Positions 54,899 to 63,302 of a stretch of DNA of 64,000 nt are shown here, in pieces (the stretch's first letter is position 1; the number at the start of each line of letters is the position of its first letter). The notes under the pieces are model-generated. The model worked only from the letters and a program-made list of their open reading frames with translations. It had not been told where the DNA came from and searched no databases. A program made the translations under genes and the position numbers. Source of the DNA: DASRIA01 sp963816975 (lineage in GTDB: Bacteria > Actinomycetota > Thermoleophilia > Solirubrobacterales > JBBDJG01). The DNA lies in contig CAWFMD010000006.1 of assembly GCA_963816975.1 (NCBI GenBank), positions 1,612,001 to 1,676,000 of the forward strand, read 5' to 3'.

Positions 54899-55944
54899 CC
54901 AACGACGTCCTGACCGCCGCGATCGACGCGGTCGCTTCCGGCCGCGACCTGACGACCGCCGAGGCGCAGCAGGTGCTGGCCGAGATCATGGCCGGCTCCG
55001 TCGGCCCGGCGCAGACGGCCGCGTTCCTGATCGCGCTGCGCACGAAGGGTGAGACCGTCGAGGAGCTGACCGGGCTGGCGCGCACGATGCGCGCGCTGGC
55101 CGTGCCGGTCGACGTGGCGGGGGCCGACCTGCTCGACACGGCGGGTACGGGCGGCGGAGTCCCGACCTTCAACGTCTCGACGACGGCCGCATTCGTGGCT
55201 GCGGGCGCGGGCTGCCGGGTCGCCAAGCACGGTAACCGTTCCGCGACGAGCCTGTGCGGGTCCGCCGACCTGCTCGAGGCGCTCGGCGCCCGCATCGAGC
55301 TGGACCCGGCGGCCGTCGCCAGGTGCGTGGAGGAGGTCGGCTTCGGCTTCATGTTCGCCCCCGCGCACCATCAGGCGATGAAGCACGTCGTGCCCGTGCG
55401 AAAGGATCTCGGCGTGCGCACCGTCTTCAACTTCCTCGGCCCCCTCACCAACCCGGCCGGCGCCGACCGCCAGCTGATCGGCGTCGCGGACGCCGGCTAC
55501 CTCGAGGTGATCGCGGGTGCGCTCGTGCAGTTGGGCGCGACGCGTGCCGCGGTCGTCTCCAGCGCGGACGGGATGGACGAGATCAGCGTGTCGGGCGAGA
55601 CCCGGCTGCTCGAGGTGACTCCCGCCGGAGTCACCGAACACACCGTCTCGCCCGAGCGGGTCGGCTTGGAGTCCGCTTCCCACGACGCGGTCAGGGGCGG
55701 CACGCCGGAGGAGAACGCAGAGATCACGCGCAGGGTGCTCGCCGGCGAGCCCGGGCCGCGGCGCGCGCTCGTGGTCCTGAACGCGGGCGCGGCGCTGTTC
55801 GTCGCAGACCGGGTGTCCGGGTTCGAGGAAGGGGTTCGTCTGGCCGAGCAGGCCATAGACTCAGGGGCGGCCCGCACCGCGATGGAGGACTTCATCTCGA
55901 AGACCCGGGAGCTCGCCCCAGAGGAGGCCGTTGGCAGCGCTTGA
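54895..55944 (+). CDS. trpD: Anthranilate phosphoribosyltransferase
   Basis: 349 residues, with DTAGTGGGVPTFNVSTTAAF, the glycine-rich PRPP/Mg site, VAKHGNRSATSLCGSADLLE, the NFLGPLTNPAGA region, and KDLGVRTVF. ATG 54895 overlaps trpG by 4 bases (ATGA). The end overlaps the trpC start by 14 bases. Confidence 0.96.
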   Translation: MTNDVLTAAIDAVASGRDLTTAEAQQVLAEIMAGSVGPAQTAAFLIALRTKGETVEELTGLARTMRALAVPVDVAGADLLDTAGTGGGVPTFNVSTTAAFVAAGAGCRVAKHGNRSATSLCGSADLLEALGARIELDPAAVARCVEEVGFGFMFAPAHHQAMKHVVPVRKDLGVRTVFNFLGPLTNPAGADRQLIGVADAGYLEVIAGALVQLGATRAAVVSSADGMDEISVSGETRLLEVTPAGVTEHTVSPERVGLESASHDAVRGGTPEENAEITRRVLAGEPGPRRALVVLNAGAALFVADRVSGFEEGVRLAEQAIDSGAARTAMEDFISKTRELAPEEAVGSA

Positions 55945-56728
55945 CGTGATTACGCGCGCGGTGCGCGCACAGGTGGAGCGGCGCAAGGAGCAGGTCTCCT
56001 TCACCGAGCTGGAGCGGGCGATCTCGACGGGGCGCGAGGGCCTGCCGTTCAACGAGGCGCTCGTCGCGCCCGGCACCTCCCTGATTGCCGAGTACAAGCG
56101 CCGCTCGCCGTCGGCCGGCGACCTGCCACGCGGCGCGGACCCCGTCGAGGATGTCGTGCGCGCCTACGAGCGCGGCGGCGCGGCGGCACTCTCCATCCTC
56201 ACCGAGACGGACCATTTCGGGGGCTCGATCGCGGACCTGCGCGCGGCCCGCGCGGTCACCGACCTCCCGATCCTGCGCAAGGACTTCACGGTCGATCGCT
56301 ACCAGCTCTACGAGGCCGCGGCGGTGCAGGCGGACGCGGTCCTGCTGATCGTCGCGATCCTCGATCGGGACGAGCTCGCGCGGTTGCACGCCGAGGCCGG
56401 AGAGCTCGACCTCGACTGCCTGGTCGAGGTGCACGACGCCGAGGAGCTGGAGGCGGCGCTCGAGATCGACGCCGACGTGATCGGCATCAACAACCGCAAC
56501 CTCGCCGATTTCTCGGTCGACGTGACGCGGACGTTCGAGCTGCTCGCGGACGTCCCGGCCGGCAAGACCGTGGTCTCGGAGAGCGGCATCCACACGCGCC
56601 GGCAGATCGAGGACCTGGAGCAGGTGGGGGTCGACGCGGTGCTGGTGGGCGAGGTCCTGATGCGCGCCGAGGATCCCGAGGTGGCGTGCCGGGACCTGGC
56701 CGGCGCGGAGGAGGCCACGACCGCGTAG
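55931..56728 (+). CDS. trpC: Indole-3-glycerol-phosphate synthase
   Basis: 265 residues, TIM barrel. LIAEYKRRSPSAGDLPR with the catalytic lysine, AALSILTETDHFGGSIADL, LRKDFTVDRYQLYEA, IGINNRNLADFSVDVTRTF and VVSESGIHTRRQIEDL. TTG 55931 follows AGAGGAGG and overlaps the trpD stop. The trp run stops here and resumes at trpF after htrA. Confidence 0.95.
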   Translation: MAALDVITRAVRAQVERRKEQVSFTELERAISTGREGLPFNEALVAPGTSLIAEYKRRSPSAGDLPRGADPVEDVVRAYERGGAAALSILTETDHFGGSIADLRAARAVTDLPILRKDFTVDRYQLYEAAAVQADAVLLIVAILDRDELARLHAEAGELDLDCLVEVHDAEELEAALEIDADVIGINNRNLADFSVDVTRTFELLADVPAGKTVVSESGIHTRRQIEDLEQVGVDAVLVGEVLMRAEDPEVACRDLAGAEEATTA

Positions 56729-56811
56729 AGGAGCGCTACCGGGTCCCTCACGAGATCCCTACACCGCCTTCAGCTTTCTCTAAGGCGGGGCGGCTAGAAC
56801 AAAGAGCAGCA

Positions 56812-58059
56812 ATGTCGACCAACCCTTCCCGAGCGCCTCTGTCCGAGCGTGCCGCCAACGCGGCGCGCTCTCCCATGATCGCGGGGATCGCCGGCGGGCT
56901 GATCGTGCTCGTGATCGGCGCCCTGCTGGTCGCCACCGGCGCCGTCGGCAAAGAGGAGAAGACCACCGTCGTCCAGAGCCCCGTGCCGGGGTCCGTCTCC
57001 GCGGTCGACGAGGGCCGGGGCCTGACGGTCAACGAGATCTACAAGCGGGACGGTCCCGGTGTCGTGTTCATCCGCGCCGAGGTCACGCAGCAGACCGACT
57101 CCCCCTTCGGCCTCCCGCAGGAGCAGCGCGACACCGCCACGGGGTCGGGTTTCGTGATGGACAAGGAGGGTCACATCCTCACCAACGCGCACGTGGTCGA
57201 GGGCGCGAGCAAGGTCGAGGTGGGCTTCACCGACGAGCAGACTCTGGACGCGCGGGTCCTGGGCAGCGATACGAGCACCGACGTGGCGATGCTGAAGGTC
57301 GACGCGAAGCAGGCAGACCTGAAGCCGCTCGACCTGGGCGACAGCTCGAAGCTCGAGGTGGGAGACGCGGTGGTCGCGATCGGCAACCCCTTCGGCCTCG
57401 ATCGCACGGTCACGACCGGGATCATCAGCGCGCTCCAGCGCCAGCTCGAAGCGCCCAACGGCTTCAGCATCCGCAACGTGATCCAGACGGACGCGGCGAT
57501 CAACCCGGGCAACTCGGGTGGCCCGCTGCTCGACAGTCTCGGCCGCGTGATCGGGATCAACTCGCAGATCGCGACGGGCGGCGGCGGCGGCTCGGTCGGC
57601 ATCGGCTTCGCGGTCCCGGTCAACACAGTGAAAAAGGTCGCCGCGCAGCTCAAGGACAAGGGCAAGGTCGACCACGCGTTCCTCGGCGTCAGCGGAGTGT
57701 CCATCACCAAGTCCATGTCCGAGAACCTCAATTTGCCGACCGACGAGGGCGTGCTGGTGCAGCAGACGAGCGGCCCGGCCAAGAAGGCGGGCGTGCGCGG
57801 CGGCGACACCCAGGTGTCGATCGGTGGCGCCAACGTGCTGCTCGGCGGCGACGTGCTTGCCAAGATCGACGGCAAGCAGGTCAGGTCGATGGAGGATGTG
57901 ATCCGCGCGGTCGACTCGAAGGAGCCGGGTGACCAGGTCACGCTCACCCTCGCGCGCGGCAAGCAGCAGCGCACCGTGAAGGTGACGCTCGGCAGCCGGC
58001 CCTCAAACGCGAACTCGAGCTTCGAGCAACCGGGTCCACAGACACCCCAGTCCCCGTGA
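56812..58059 (+). CDS. HtrA/DegP-type serine protease (membrane-anchored, PDZ)
   Basis: 415 residues: cytoplasmic N-terminus, one transmembrane helix (GIAGGLIVLVIGALLVATGAV), trypsin-like domain with His in HILTNAHVVEGAS, Asp in TSTDVAMLK and Ser in INPGNSGGPLLDS, and a PDZ domain (~310-395, ending RQRTV-type strands). Degrades or refolds misfolded extracytoplasmic proteins. Has its own region upstream with TAGAAC (56795-56800) about 11 bases before the ATG. Its position inside the trp genes has no obvious metabolic reason. Confidence 0.92.
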   Translation: MSTNPSRAPLSERAANAARSPMIAGIAGGLIVLVIGALLVATGAVGKEEKTTVVQSPVPGSVSAVDEGRGLTVNEIYKRDGPGVVFIRAEVTQQTDSPFGLPQEQRDTATGSGFVMDKEGHILTNAHVVEGASKVEVGFTDEQTLDARVLGSDTSTDVAMLKVDAKQADLKPLDLGDSSKLEVGDAVVAIGNPFGLDRTVTTGIISALQRQLEAPNGFSIRNVIQTDAAINPGNSGGPLLDSLGRVIGINSQIATGGGGGSVGIGFAVPVNTVKKVAAQLKDKGKVDHAFLGVSGVSITKSMSENLNLPTDEGVLVQQTSGPAKKAGVRGGDTQVSIGGANVLLGGDVLAKIDGKQVRSMEDVIRAVDSKEPGDQVTLTLARGKQQRTVKVTLGSRPSNANSSFEQPGPQTPQSP

Positions 58060-58191
58060 GCGCAGCTTCCTCCCCCAACCCGCCCCCCTCCCCACGGATG
58101 ACCGATCCGCGACCGTCGCACGCACGGATGACGCCCCGCGCGCACGCGGCCGCGGACCTGGTCAGCTGAGGCGGAGTCCCTCCAGCCAGGC

Positions 58192-58213
58192 GCGGGCCCC
58201 GCAAGGGGCCCGC
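58192..58213 (+). terminator. GC-rich hairpin between htrA and trpF
   Basis: GCGGGCCCC and GGGGCCCGC, 9 bp perfect, with a GCAA loop, 20 bases before the trpF -10 element. No T run; likely slows or stops the htrA transcript. The ~180-base gap shows nothing else by eye. Confidence 0.5.
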
Positions 58214-58232
58214 TCCGTGGCGACGGGCACTC

Positions 58233-58238
58233 TACGAT
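58233..58238 (+). promoter_or_regulatory. Putative -10 element (leaderless) for trpFBA
   Basis: TACGAT, 6 bases before the ATG at 58245. Confidence 0.5.
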
Positions 58239-58244
58239 TGGCGC

Positions 58245-58883
58245 ATGCCCGCGAAGGTCAAGATCTGCGGACTGACGCGACCCCAGGACGCCGATCTCGC
58301 CGTTTCGAGCGGTGCGTGGGCGATCGGGATGATCTTCTTCGAGGGCAGCCCGCGCCGCGTCGACATCGAGGCCGCGGCCGAGATCGCGACCGCCAATCGC
58401 CGCCGCTGCGAGGTCGCGGGCGTATTCGTGAACGCGCCGCTCGACGATGTGGTGGCCACGCTCGCGAGCGTGCCGCTCACGGTGCTCCAGTTCCACGGCG
58501 ACGAGGGGCCCTCGTACTGCGCGGAGGCTGCGCGCCGTAGCGGGTTGAAGGTGATGAAGGCGGTGCGCGCGAAGGACGCGCATGCGGTGAAGGCGCTGTC
58601 CGCGTACAAGACCGAGCTGCACATGCTCGACGCCTACGTCCCCGGCACCTACGGCGGGACCGGCGAGCGCTTCGACTGGGATCTGGCCGCCGCTCATCCG
58701 GGGCGGCCGCCGCTCGTGCTGTCCGGTGGCCTGACCGCCGACAACGTGGGGGAGGCGCTGTCGGTGGCAGGTCCGTTCGCGGTCGACGTGGCAAGCGGAG
58801 TGGAGGCCGCGCCTGGTGTGAAGGACCCCGACATGCTGCGCCGGTTCTTCGCGGCCGTCGAGCAGGCCGCAGCGCCCGCCTGA
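58245..58883 (+). CDS. trpF: Phosphoribosylanthranilate isomerase
   Basis: 212 residues, TIM barrel: AKVKICGLTRPQDADLAVSS with the catalytic Cys, IGMIFFEGSPRRVD, VLQFHGDEGP, and late LVLSGGLTADNVGEAL and VDVASGVEAAPGVKD carrying the catalytic Asp. Overlaps trpB by one base (TGATG). Confidence 0.95.
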   Translation: MPAKVKICGLTRPQDADLAVSSGAWAIGMIFFEGSPRRVDIEAAAEIATANRRRCEVAGVFVNAPLDDVVATLASVPLTVLQFHGDEGPSYCAEAARRSGLKVMKAVRAKDAHAVKALSAYKTELHMLDAYVPGTYGGTGERFDWDLAAAHPGRPPLVLSGGLTADNVGEALSVAGPFAVDVASGVEAAPGVKDPDMLRRFFAAVEQAAAPA

Positions 58884-60049
58884 TGGCGACGGAGGTCGAA
58901 CGGCGCTTCGGCCGCTACGGTGGCCGCTACGTCCCCGAGACGCTGATGCCGGCGCTGGCCGAGCTCGAGCAGGGATGGGTGGCGGCGCGGGAGGACCCCG
59001 GCTTCCGCGGCACGCTCGACCGCCTGCTCGCCAGCTACGTGGGCCGCCCGTCGCCGCTCTACCACGCCGAGCGGCTTTCGGAGCGAGTCGGGTCCGCCGT
59101 CTACCTCAAGCGCGAGGACCTGCTCCACACAGGCGCGCACAAGATCAACAATGCGCTGGGCCAGGCCCTGCTCGCCCAGCGGCTGGGCAAGCGCCGGGTC
59201 GTGGCGGAGACGGGGGCCGGTCAGCACGGTGTGGCGAGCGCGACCGCATGCGCGCTGCTGGGTCTCGAGTGCGTCGTGTACATGGGCACCGAGGACATGC
59301 GCCGTCAGCAGCCCAACGTCGAGCGCATGGGGCTGCTCGGCGCCTCTGTCGAGCCGGTGGACGCCGGCGCGCGCACGCTCAAGGAGGCGGTCAGCGCTGC
59401 GATCCGCGACTGGGTCGCGAACGTCGCGACCACTCACTACATCATCGGCTCCGCGGTCGGCCCGGCGCCCTACCCCGCGCTGGTGCGCGACCTGCAGCGC
59501 GTGATCGGCGACGAGGCGCGCGTGCAGATCCAGGAGGCGCTCGGGCGCCTCCCCGACCGGGTGGTCGCGTGCGTGGGCGGCGGCAGCAACGCGATCGGCA
59601 CGTTCACCCCCTTTGTCGGGGACGAGGCGGTGGAGCTGGTCGGGGTGGAGGCGGCGGGGGAGGGCCTCGACGGTCGCCACGGCGCGTCGCTCGCCGCCGG
59701 GCGCGAGGGCGTGCTGCACGGCGCGCTGTCGTCGGTCCTCCAGGACGAGGACGGTCAGATCCTCGAGGCGCATTCCGTGTCCGCCGGCCTGGACTATCCG
59801 GGGGTCGGTCCCGAGCACGCTCACCTGCGCGACACCGGCAGGGTGCGCTACGTGTCGGTCACCGACGACGACGCGGTCGCGGCGTTCAAGGAGCTGTCGC
59901 GGCTGGAGGGGATCATCCCGGCGCTGGAGCCGGCCCACGCGATCGCGTGGGTGCTGGCCAGTCCGGCGAGCGCCGGGGCCGCCACGCTCGTCACGCTCAG
60001 TGGCCGTGGCGACAAGGACCTGGCCGAGGTCCTCTCGCGCGATGGCTGA
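58883..60049 (+). CDS. trpB: Tryptophan synthase beta chain
   Basis: 388 residues. PLP lysine in HTGAHKINNALGQALLA, GAGQHGVASATACALLGLEC, VGGGSNAIGTF (phosphate grip), SAGLDYPGVGPEHAHLRD and SGRGDKDL. N-terminal FGRYGGRYVPETLMPALAEL is typical of TrpB1. Overlaps trpA by 8 bases. Confidence 0.97.
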   Translation: MATEVERRFGRYGGRYVPETLMPALAELEQGWVAAREDPGFRGTLDRLLASYVGRPSPLYHAERLSERVGSAVYLKREDLLHTGAHKINNALGQALLAQRLGKRRVVAETGAGQHGVASATACALLGLECVVYMGTEDMRRQQPNVERMGLLGASVEPVDAGARTLKEAVSAAIRDWVANVATTHYIIGSAVGPAPYPALVRDLQRVIGDEARVQIQEALGRLPDRVVACVGGGSNAIGTFTPFVGDEAVELVGVEAAGEGLDGRHGASLAAGREGVLHGALSSVLQDEDGQILEAHSVSAGLDYPGVGPEHAHLRDTGRVRYVSVTDDDAVAAFKELSRLEGIIPALEPAHAIAWVLASPASAGAATLVTLSGRGDKDLAEVLSRDG

Positions 60050-60839
60050 CGCGCCGATCGCCGCGGCCTTCAACGGCCATCGCCGCCGGGCCGCGCTGAT
60101 GCCGTACCTGATGGCGGGCTTCCCGTCGATCGGCGACTCGCTGAAGGTGGGGCGAGTCTATGCCGAGTACGCCGATCTCGTAGAGGTCGGAGTGCCGTTT
60201 TCAGACCCGCTCGCGGACGGGCCCGCGATCCAGGCGGCGGGCCGGCACGCGCTGCAGGCGGGCGCCACGCTCGAGCGGGTCCTGCGCGACGTCGCCGCGC
60301 CGCTGGCGGGCGCGGTCCCGGTGGTGCTGATGTGCTACGCGAACCAGTTGCTCGCGCGCGGGTTCGAGCGGGTCGCGGACGAGCTCGCCGGACAGGGCGT
60401 CGCGGGGCTGATCGTCCCGGACATGCCGGCCGCCGAGGCGGGCAGCCTGCGGGCAGCCTGCGACGCGGCGGGAGTGGCGCTGGTTCCCCTGGTCGCCCCC
60501 ACCACGCCCGCGCCGGAGGTCCGCCGAATCGCGGAATCCGCGCGTGGGTTCGTCTACGTGGTGTCGGTCACCGGTGTGACCGGCGAGCGCACGGAGCTCC
60601 CGGCGGCGCTGGGCGCGGCGGTGGACCGCGTGCGCGCCGCGGCCGACGTGCCGGTGGCGGTCGGGTTCGGGGTCGGCACGCCCGCACAGGTGGGGCAGGT
60701 GGGGGAAATCGCCGACGGCGTGATCGTCGGCAGCCGCCTCGTGCGCGGAATCGCGGATGCCCCCACCCTGGCCGCCGGCCTCGACGACGTTCGCTCCTTC
60801 CTAGGCGATAGTGTGCGCGCCCTTGACCCGCGTGATTGA
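60042..60839 (+). CDS. trpA: Tryptophan synthase alpha chain
   Basis: 265 residues: MPYLMAGFPSIGDSL, LVEVGVPFSDPLADGPAIQ with the catalytic Glu, VVLMCYANQLLARG, GVAGLIVPDMPAAEA with Asp, and FVYVVSVTGVTGERTELP, VAVGFGVGTPAQV. Cleaves indole-glycerol phosphate and channels indole to TrpB. Confidence 0.96.
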   Translation: MADAPIAAAFNGHRRRAALMPYLMAGFPSIGDSLKVGRVYAEYADLVEVGVPFSDPLADGPAIQAAGRHALQAGATLERVLRDVAAPLAGAVPVVLMCYANQLLARGFERVADELAGQGVAGLIVPDMPAAEAGSLRAACDAAGVALVPLVAPTTPAPEVRRIAESARGFVYVVSVTGVTGERTELPAALGAAVDRVRAAADVPVAVGFGVGTPAQVGQVGEIADGVIVGSRLVRGIADAPTLAAGLDDVRSFLGDSVRALDPRD

Positions 60840-60872
60840 CATGGCGGACGGCGAGCGGCGGACGGCCGGCTG

Positions 60873-61034
60873 ATGTTCGTCTTCCTCGGATTCACCGCCG
60901 GGATGTGCCTGTTCGTCGTGCTTTGGGCAACCGGCCTGGCGCAGGACGCGGCCGGGGTGGCCGGGCTCGGACTGCTCGGCGCCGGGGTGCTCGCGCAGAT
61001 GGCGGACAGCCAGCGCCGGAAAGCCTCGTCCTAG
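60873..61034 (+). CDS. Small membrane protein downstream of trpA
   Basis: 53 residues, MFVFLGFTAGMCLFVVLW then a second hydrophobic stretch (GVAGLGLLGAGVLAQ) and a basic end (DSQRRKASS). Its ATG overlaps the TGA of a ten-codon frame from ATG 60841, a possible coupling leader. 34 bases after trpA on the same strand. Hydrophobic pattern supports translation; function unknown. Confidence 0.5.
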   Translation: MFVFLGFTAGMCLFVVLWATGLAQDAAGVAGLGLLGAGVLAQMADSQRRKASS

Positions 61035-61196
61035 TTTTCGGCTGTATGCGGCCGGAGCGGGCCCTCGCCGTGATGAAGGGGCCGTCGCTGTGATAGAGAA
61101 TGGGCAATTGGTTCTACCTTCCGGTGCCCGGTCCGCCCCGGCCCCGCCGGCGCAGATCGCGCGTCGCCTGGTGACACCTGTCAAAGAGGAGGGACT

Positions 61197-62486
61197 GTGA
61201 GGCGAACAAGAACTGTGCCTCTCCTGATCGCAAGCCTCGTGCTCGCTGCAACGGTCGGACTGGCCGCGTGTGGCGATGACGGTGGCGGTGGCGGCGGCGA
61301 GAAGACACTAAACCTGACGATCGGCGACATCGTGCCGCTGACCGGTGACCTGTCCGACTACGGCCCGTCAGGCCGGAAGGCCGCGGAACTGGCACTCGAT
61401 CAGATCAACGCGGCCGTCAAGGAAGCCGGCGTCGATCACACCGTCAAGGTCGCGCACGAGGACGACCAGACCGACCCGCAGGCTGCCGTGCAGGCGGCCC
61501 GCAAGGTCGTGAACTCGGACAACGCGTCGTGCATCGCGGGCGGGTACTCGTCCACGTCGAGCACGATCCCGATCGCGCGCTCGGTCGCGATCCGAGAAGG
61601 CGTGCTGGAGTTCTCGCCGGCATCGACAGCTGATGAGATCTCCGATCTGAAGGACGACGGCCTGATCAACCGCACGGCTACGGCCGACCGGTTCCAGGGG
61701 CCGACGCTGGCCAGCTTGATCGAGGAGAGCCTGGGCGGCGCGCAGGGCAAGACGGTCAACATCGCCGCCCGCAACGACGCCTACGGCACCGGATTGGCCG
61801 ACACGTTCACCGAGCCGTGGGAGGGGAAGGGTGGTCAGATCGGCAAGCGAGTGGTCTATGACCCCGAGCAGCCGAGCTACAACTCCGAGGCACAGCAGAT
61901 CGCGTCCGGCAACCCGGACGCCTGGTTGATCATCGACTTCCCCGAGACCTACGCGAAGGTTGGCCCTGCGCTGGTGCGCACGGGCAAGTGGGACCCGAAG
62001 AAGTCGTTCTTCACCGACGGCCTCGCGTCCTCCAAGCTGCCGACCGACGTCGGCCGTGACGCAACCGAGGGCATGCGGGGCACCGCCCCGGGCTCGCCCG
62101 ACAGCGGCGAGGCTGCGGAGGCGTTCGACAAGGTGTACCAGGACGCCGCTGGTCCGGACCGTCAGACGTTCGACGCGCAGAACTTCGACGCCGTGATCCT
62201 GTGCTATCTGACGGCCGTGGCCGCAGGCAGCACGGATGGTAAGGACATGGCGGCGGAGGTGCAGAACGTCTCCGGCCCCGGTGGCGACAAGTACACGTTC
62301 GAGCAGCTGCCCGACGCGATCAAGGCGCTGCAGAACGGCGACGACATCGACTACGAGGGGGCCTCCGGCCCGCTCGACCTCAACGAGGATGGCGACCCGA
62401 CGTCGGGCGTGTACGACATCTATCGCTTCAAGGACGGCAAGATCGAGGTCTACGACGAGCTGCCGGTCGAGGCACCGACGGGCTGA
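61197..62486 (+). CDS. Branched-chain amino acid ABC transporter, substrate-binding lipoprotein
   Basis: 429 residues, periplasmic-binding-protein type 1 (LivJ/K-like). Lipoprotein signal peptide with lipobox LAAC (Cys near residue 25) then a Gly-rich linker. Core: TIGDIVPLTGDLSDYGPSGR, LALDQINAA, DPQAAVQAARKVV, SCIAGGYSSTSSTIPIA and NDAYGTGLADTF. GTG 61197 after GAGGAGG (61184-61190), the strongest ribosome site in this part. The binding substrate (Leu/Ile/Val, amide or other) is uncertain. Convergent with livF. Confidence 0.88.
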   Translation: MRRTRTVPLLIASLVLAATVGLAACGDDGGGGGGEKTLNLTIGDIVPLTGDLSDYGPSGRKAAELALDQINAAVKEAGVDHTVKVAHEDDQTDPQAAVQAARKVVNSDNASCIAGGYSSTSSTIPIARSVAIREGVLEFSPASTADEISDLKDDGLINRTATADRFQGPTLASLIEESLGGAQGKTVNIAARNDAYGTGLADTFTEPWEGKGGQIGKRVVYDPEQPSYNSEAQQIASGNPDAWLIIDFPETYAKVGPALVRTGKWDPKKSFFTDGLASSKLPTDVGRDATEGMRGTAPGSPDSGEAAEAFDKVYQDAAGPDRQTFDAQNFDAVILCYLTAVAAGSTDGKDMAAEVQNVSGPGGDKYTFEQLPDAIKALQNGDDIDYEGASGPLDLNEDGDPTSGVYDIYRFKDGKIEVYDELPVEAPTG

Positions 62487-62512
62487 CGTCCAGCCTGCAA
62501 CCGAAGTCCGGG

Positions 62513-62541
62513 ACGGCCGGGGCCTCGCGCCCCGGCCGTTT
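62513..62541 (+). terminator. Rho-independent terminator between the binding protein and livF
   Basis: ACGGCCGGGG paired with CCCCGGCCGT (10 bp) around a short loop, followed by TTTCGG on the plus strand. Placed 26 bases after the lipoprotein gene and just before the convergent livF stop. Confidence 0.8.
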
Positions 62542-62546
62542 CGGTT

Positions 62547-63302
62547 CTACGGGGATTCCTCCGGCTGGGGCTGTCGCATGCGCGCCGTGCCGCCCAAATA
62601 GAGCTGGGCCACCTTGTCATCCGAGAGGAGCTCGTCGCCCTTGCCCTGGAACGCGTTCTTGCCGACGTCCAGCACGTAGCCGCGGTTCGACATCGCCAGG
62701 GCGCGGCGTGCGTTCTGCTCGACCATCACGATCGTCACGCCCGCCCGGTTCACGTCCGCGATCTTCTCGAAGATCGCCTCCACGAATGCCGGCGCCAGCC
62801 CCGCCGACGGCTCGTCCAGCAGGAGCACCTGCGGATCGGTCATCAGCGCGCGCGCCATCGCGACCATCTGGCGTTCGCCGCCGCTCATCGTGCCGGCCGC
62901 TTGGCGGCGGCGCTCACCGAGTCGCGGGAACAGCTCGTACATGTAGTCGATCTGCTCGTTCGTGCGGGCGCTGTCCAGCGAGCCGACCTCGAGGTTCTCC
63001 TCCACGCTGAGGCTCGGGAAGACGTTGTCGAGCTGCGGCACGTAGTTCATGCCGCGTCGCGTGATCGTGTGCGGCTTGTCACCGGCGATCTCCTCGCCGC
63101 GCAGGCGGATGGATCCCTGACGAGGCTTCAGCAGCCCGAAGATCGTCTTGATCAGGGTCGACTTGCCGGCGCCGTTGGGGCCGACCACGGTGACGATCTG
63201 CCCCTTCGCGACTTCGATCGTCACGCCGTTCAGGATGTCGACCTCCGGCACGTAACCGGCGACCACGTGCTCAGTGGTCAGGATCGGGCCGCTCTCGCTC
63301 AT
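62547..63302 (-). CDS. livF: Branched-chain amino acid ABC transporter ATP-binding protein LivF
   Basis: 251 residues. Walker A VVGPNGAGKSTLIKTIFG, Q-loop YVPQLDNVFPSLSVEENLEV, signature TMSGGERQMVAMARAL, Walker B VLLLDEPSAGLAP and switch histidine region with VEQNARRALAMS (Gln-Asn in place of the usual His, typical of LivF). Starts in an ATGA overlap with livG. Confidence 0.93.
   Translation of the reverse strand: MSESGPILTTEHVVAGYVPEVDILNGVTIEVAKGQIVTVVGPNGAGKSTLIKTIFGLLKPRQGSIRLRGEEIAGDKPHTITRRGMNYVPQLDNVFPSLSVEENLEVGSLDSARTNEQIDYMYELFPRLGERRRQAAGTMSGGERQMVAMARALMTDPQVLLLDEPSAGLAPAFVEAIFEKIADVNRAGVTIVMVEQNARRALAMSNRGYVLDVGKNAFQGKGDELLSDDKVAQLYLGGTARMRQPQPEESP

Noticed and set aside
60841..60873. 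Ten-codon frame after trpA as a gene
   Set aside because: Too short and without a ribosome site; mentioned only as a possible coupling leader for the 53-residue membrane protein.
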